This document shows positions 60,832 through 64,000 of a DNA stretch of 64,000 nt, one piece after another. The DNA is from Sphingomonadales bacterium (lineage in GTDB: Bacteria; Pseudomonadota; Alphaproteobacteria; Sphingomonadales; Sphingomonadaceae). Within the stretch, counting starts at the first letter, position 1. Each line of letters opens with the position of its first letter. The DNA lies in the NCBI GenBank assembly GCA_027491235.1, contig JAIXWO010000021.1, positions 496,001-560,000 on the forward strand, read 5' to 3'. The notes below the pieces were generated by a model that did not search any database, was not told where the DNA came from, and saw only the letters and a program-made list of their open reading frames with translations. The position numbers and the translations under genes were made by a program.

Positions 60832-62652
60832 ATGCCACCCCAAGCCCCAGCACCTTCCGGAAATGATGGACTCGACTTCGCCGTCATGCGGCGGTTCATC
60901 CCCTATCTTTGGCCAAAGGACATGCCGGGGCTGCGGTTGCGCATCGTCATCGCGCTCACGCTGGTGCTGGTGTCCAAGGGCATTCAGATCAGCATGGGGT
61001 TCCTCTATGGGGCCGCGATTGACCGGATGAAGCCGGGGCTTGAGGCGGGCGTCTCGCTCGCCATTGCGCTGGTTGCGGCTTATGCGGGCGCGCGCTTTGC
61101 AGGCGTGCTGTTCGATAATCTCAGGAACGTCGTGTTTGAACGCGTCGGGCAGGATGCGACCCGCAGGCTCGCCGAACATGTCTTTGCGCATCTCCATAAG
61201 TTGAGCCTGCGCTTCCATCTGTCGCGCCGGACGGGTGCCGTCACCAAGGTCATCGAGCGGGGGACCAAGAGCATCGATGTGATGCTCTATTTCCTCCTCT
61301 TCAACATCGCGCCGACGGTGATTGAACTGGCCGCCGTCATGATCATCTTCGGCACCAAATTCTCCATGGGTTTGGTCGGGGCCACGGCTGTCATGGTGGT
61401 CACCTATATCTACTTCACCCAGAAGGTCACCGATTGGCGCAACGCCCTGCGGGCCGAGATGAACGAGATGGATACCGCCACTGTCGCGCGGTCGGTCGAC
61501 AGCCTGCTCAACTATGAGACGGTCAAATATTTCAACGCGGAAAAGCGGGAGACCGAAATCTACGGCAAGGTCGCGCGGCGCTATGCCGATGCGGCGGTCA
61601 AATCGGAAAACTCGCTCGCCTGGCTGAATATCGGTCAGTCGCTGGTCACCAACCTGATGATGGCCGGCGCGATGGGCTATACCGTCTGGGGCTGGTCAAA
61701 GGGGGCATTCACGTCGGGCGACGTGGTGCTTGTCAACACGCTGCTGGCCCAGCTTTTCCGGCCGCTTGATATGCTCGGCATGGTCTACCGCACCGTGCGG
61801 CAGGGGCTGACGGATATGGCGGCGATGTTTGACCTCATTGATACTGAGGCCGAAGTGCGCGACCGGCCTGATGCGAAGCCGCTCGTCATCTCCGGCGGCG
61901 CGCTGGCCTTTGAGGATGTCAGCTTTGCCTATGAACCGGACCGTCCGATCCTCAAAGGCGTCAGCTTTACGGTGCCTGCCGGGCGGACATTGGCGGTCGT
62001 TGGCCCGTCAGGGGCCGGTAAATCGACACTCGCACGGCTTATCTTCCGGTTTTACGACGTGACCGCCGGCCGCATCATGATTGACGGACAGGATGTGCGC
62101 GATGTGACGCAATCCACCTTGCGCGCCGCCATTGGCATCGTCCCCCAGGACACGGTTCTGTTCAACGACACCATTGGCTATAATGTGGGTTATGGCCGCG
62201 AAGGCGCATCGCAGGATGCGATTGAGGCCGCGGCGCGTGGCGCGCAAATCCATGCCTTTATCGCCGCCCAACCCCAGCAATATGAAACGCCTGTGGGCGA
62301 ACGTGGGCTAAAGCTTTCCGGCGGGGAAAAGCAGCGCGTGGCGATTGCCCGCACGCTTCTGAAAGACCCGCCGCTTCTGATCCTGGATGAAGCGACCAGC
62401 GCGCTCGACAGCCGGACCGAGTCAGAGATTCAGGCAACGCTGGCCCGCGTCTCTGAAAAGCGCACCACGGTTGTCATCGCCCATCGGCTGTCCACGATTG
62501 TCGACGCGGATGAGATTATCGTTCTGGAGGCGGGGCAGGTTGCCGAACGCGGGACCCATGCCGATCTGCTCAAGCAAGGCGGTCTCTACGCCGAAATGTG
62601 GACGCGCCAGCAGGCCGAGGATGATGAGGAAAGTGCGGTGGCAGCGGAATGA
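60832..62652 (+). CDS. Atm1-type ABC half-transporter (ABCB7/HMT1 family)
   Basis: 606 aa. Six membrane helices (about 30-320) contain the Atm1 signature SLLNYETVKYFNAE, absent from MsbA-type exporters. The ATPase domain has Walker A GPSGAGKST, LSGGEKQRVAIAR and LLILDEATSALDS. Mitochondrial and bacterial Atm1 export glutathione-bound metals or sulfur compounds, with roles in iron-sulfur cluster and heavy-metal handling. Its stop overlaps the AraC-type gene by 4 nt. Confidence 0.93.
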   Translation: MPPQAPAPSGNDGLDFAVMRRFIPYLWPKDMPGLRLRIVIALTLVLVSKGIQISMGFLYGAAIDRMKPGLEAGVSLAIALVAAYAGARFAGVLFDNLRNVVFERVGQDATRRLAEHVFAHLHKLSLRFHLSRRTGAVTKVIERGTKSIDVMLYFLLFNIAPTVIELAAVMIIFGTKFSMGLVGATAVMVVTYIYFTQKVTDWRNALRAEMNEMDTATVARSVDSLLNYETVKYFNAEKRETEIYGKVARRYADAAVKSENSLAWLNIGQSLVTNLMMAGAMGYTVWGWSKGAFTSGDVVLVNTLLAQLFRPLDMLGMVYRTVRQGLTDMAAMFDLIDTEAEVRDRPDAKPLVISGGALAFEDVSFAYEPDRPILKGVSFTVPAGRTLAVVGPSGAGKSTLARLIFRFYDVTAGRIMIDGQDVRDVTQSTLRAAIGIVPQDTVLFNDTIGYNVGYGREGASQDAIEAAARGAQIHAFIAAQPQQYETPVGERGLKLSGGEKQRVAIARTLLKDPPLLILDEATSALDSRTESEIQATLARVSEKRTTVVIAHRLSTIVDADEIIVLEAGQVAERGTHADLLKQGGLYAEMWTRQQAEDDEESAVAAE

Positions 62653-63707
62653 GCGGTCTGGCCGTCCTCGACCTGATGGTGCGCGGCGGTTCTGTGACGC
62701 TGTTCCTGTTGTGGAGCTGGCTGCTCTGGCGTGATCACCGGCAGGCATTGGCGGCGCGCATGGCCATCGTCATGAACGCGACGATCATCTGCTACATCGT
62801 CTCCAGCCTGTTGTGGGACGCACATCCCTTTGGCCTGCATGCGATGATCGTGGACAGCTTCTCCGTCACGGCCCCTGCCGCCTTCTGGCTGTTCGCCCAT
62901 GTCTGGTTTTCGGATTCGAAAGAGATTGGCTGGCGGCGTTGGGCCATCGTCGCGGCCTTTGTGGCGCTGCCCGTCTATCAGATCATTCACATCCGGCTGA
63001 CGGGTCACTTTTCCATGGTTTCCTGGATTGGCGTGCGCATCGGGATGATCGCCTTCGCCCTCGCCGGTCTCTGGCTCGCTTGGGCCGACCGCGACAATGA
63101 TCTGGTGGAGCCGCGCCGAAGATTCCGCAAAAGCGTTATCTGGTTGATCGGCGGCTTTGTGATGTGGGTCAACGTGATTGAGATGGTGGTCGGCCGCAAT
63201 GGCGGTGGCGCGACGCTGCGCACTGTCACTGAAATTGCCATTCTGATCTCGACGTTCATTGTGTCGGCGGCGCTTTATGGTTTTGCCAATCCAGAACTGT
63301 TCGCCCCACCTGTCCCGGCGTCTCAACCCGACGGCGCATCGGCGAAGCCCTCTCCTCTGGCGGCGCGATTGCAAACGCACATGCTGGCGGAGCGGCCCTA
63401 TCGGACAGAGGGTCTAACCATTGCTGCGCTGGCCGCACAATTGGGGGAGCAGGAATATCGCCTGCGCCGCCTCATCAATGGAGAATTGGGCTTCCGGAAT
63501 TTCACAGCCTTCCTCAATAGTTATCGCCTTGCCGAAGTGCGTGAGGCGTTGGCCGACCCCGTCCAGCGCGAGGTGCCGATCCTCACCATCGCACTGGACG
63601 CCGGCTTTGGGTCGCTTGGCCCCTTTAACCGCGCTTTCCGTGAGGCTGAGGCGATGACGCCGACGGCCTATCGCGCCGCTCGACTGGTTGATTCCAAAAT
63701 CGGCTAG
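62649..63707 (+). CDS. AraC-family regulator with seven-helix-like membrane N-terminus
   Basis: 352 aa. Residues about 10-220 hold six or seven hydrophobic helices (VTLFLLWSWLLW, AIVMNATIICYIVSSLL, AIVAAFVALPVYQIIHI and others). The last ~110 residues are an AraC DNA-binding domain: LTIAALAAQLGEQEYRLRRLIN and the second helix-turn-helix ILTIALDAGFGSLGPFNRAFREAEAMTPTAYR. It is a membrane-bound transcription regulator, likely sensing a membrane or external cue. It overlaps the ABC exporter gene and precedes a sterol desaturase gene that may be its target. Confidence 0.9.
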   Translation: MSGLAVLDLMVRGGSVTLFLLWSWLLWRDHRQALAARMAIVMNATIICYIVSSLLWDAHPFGLHAMIVDSFSVTAPAAFWLFAHVWFSDSKEIGWRRWAIVAAFVALPVYQIIHIRLTGHFSMVSWIGVRIGMIAFALAGLWLAWADRDNDLVEPRRRFRKSVIWLIGGFVMWVNVIEMVVGRNGGGATLRTVTEIAILISTFIVSAALYGFANPELFAPPVPASQPDGASAKPSPLAARLQTHMLAERPYRTEGLTIAALAAQLGEQEYRLRRLINGELGFRNFTAFLNSYRLAEVREALADPVQREVPILTIALDAGFGSLGPFNRAFREAEAMTPTAYRAARLVDSKIG

Positions 63708-63783
63708 CCGGATTTGAAATCCGCAGCGCATGGTCTGCCGCGGCCTGCCATTCCGTCACCATTCCACGAATGGGAGCGGACAG

Positions 63784-64000
63784 ATGATCCTCACACCACA
63801 CACGATTCTAGAGGTCGCGCAGCACCGCGCGATCGGCATGTTCACCTTTGATCTGGTGCGCTATCTTTTGGGCGCAGGCGTCGTCGCGCTCGCCGTCTGG
63901 GGCTTGCGCCGGACGAGCTGGGCCTCCCGCAAGATCCAGAAGCGCGCCGCGACCGGTGCGGACATAAGGCGGGAAATGCTCGCTTCTATCCGCACGGTGA
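63784..64000 (+). CDS. Sterol desaturase/fatty acid hydroxylase family protein, N-terminal part
   Basis: The ATG at 63784 opens a frame running off the right edge (72 codons). The first hydrophobic segment (YLLGAGVVALAVWGLR) and the following RKIQKRAATGADIRREMLASIRTV match the start of the membrane-bound di-iron hydroxylase family. The histidine boxes would lie beyond the window. It is 76 nt after the AraC-type gene. Confidence 0.7.
   Translation, partial: MILTPHTILEVAQHRAIGMFTFDLVRYLLGAGVVALAVWGLRRTSWASRKIQKRAATGADIRREMLASIRTV

Overview
The window looks like chromosomal DNA from a Sphingomonadales alphaproteobacterium (Sphingomonas, Sphingopyxis or Novosphingobium-like). The grounds are high GC, dense operons with 4-nt stop/start overlaps, an exosortase/EpsI pair inside an exopolysaccharide locus, the TorF-type porin, a DUF3035 lipoprotein beside lspA-ileS, and short palindromic repeats of a kind I associate with sphingomonads. 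Genus is inference. I count 55 protein genes, two of them cut by the window edges. I see no rRNA, tRNA, CRISPR array, transposase or phage gene.

Layout. 1-5754 is the end of an exopolysaccharide locus: Wzz-like chain-length protein, a BY-kinase-like ATPase with a degenerate P-loop, exosortase, EpsI, polyprenyl-phosphate sugar-1-phosphate transferase and, on the opposite strand, a glycosyltransferase that looks like a PssD-PssE (Alg14-Alg13) fusion. 5778-9553 is a type I secretion ABC transporter plus HlyD adaptor behind a candidate sigma-54 promoter. An enoyl-CoA hydratase and a sigma-54 enhancer-binding protein follow. 11732-21917 holds housekeeping genes: a DJ-1/PfpI protein, smc, two tandem DsbA-like proteins, dciA, mutY, a serine hydrolase, nudC and pheA. 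22039-36564 holds a cytochrome c, a LOG-family protein, an extensin-like lipoprotein, an aldehyde dehydrogenase, an M20 peptidase, glnB-glnA, map, an S9 peptidase, a pabB-pabC fusion, an aspartate aminotransferase and a TorF-type porin.

36674-46255 (minus strand) is a long run: thyA-folA-dipeptidase-ribF-(unknown)-ileS-lspA-DUF3035. It is interrupted between the dipeptidase gene and ribF by a ~1.4 kb cassette (LytTR regulator plus divergent DUF2306 membrane protein) bounded by 67-bp direct repeats of the dipeptidase 3' end. 46390-52180 has a stand-alone RadC-type JAB domain, a lipoprotein-like methyltransferase, prfB, a class A penicillin-binding protein and an amidase. 52643-64000 has rne, an M48 protease, a DsbA-like protein, oligopeptidase B, a thioesterase, an alpha/beta hydrolase, an Atm1-type ABC exporter, a membrane-bound AraC regulator and the start of a sterol desaturase family gene.

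The points most worth a second look are: (1) the LytTR/DUF2306 cassette in its 67-bp direct repeats; (2) a double-palindrome repeat inserted in frame in the editing domain of isoleucyl-tRNA synthetase, with a relative in an intergenic region; (3) a sigma-54-type promoter before the type I secretion genes, close to an orphan enhancer-binding protein; (4) a shared 16-bp operator-like palindrome before two catabolic genes; (5) a methyltransferase with a lipoprotein signal.
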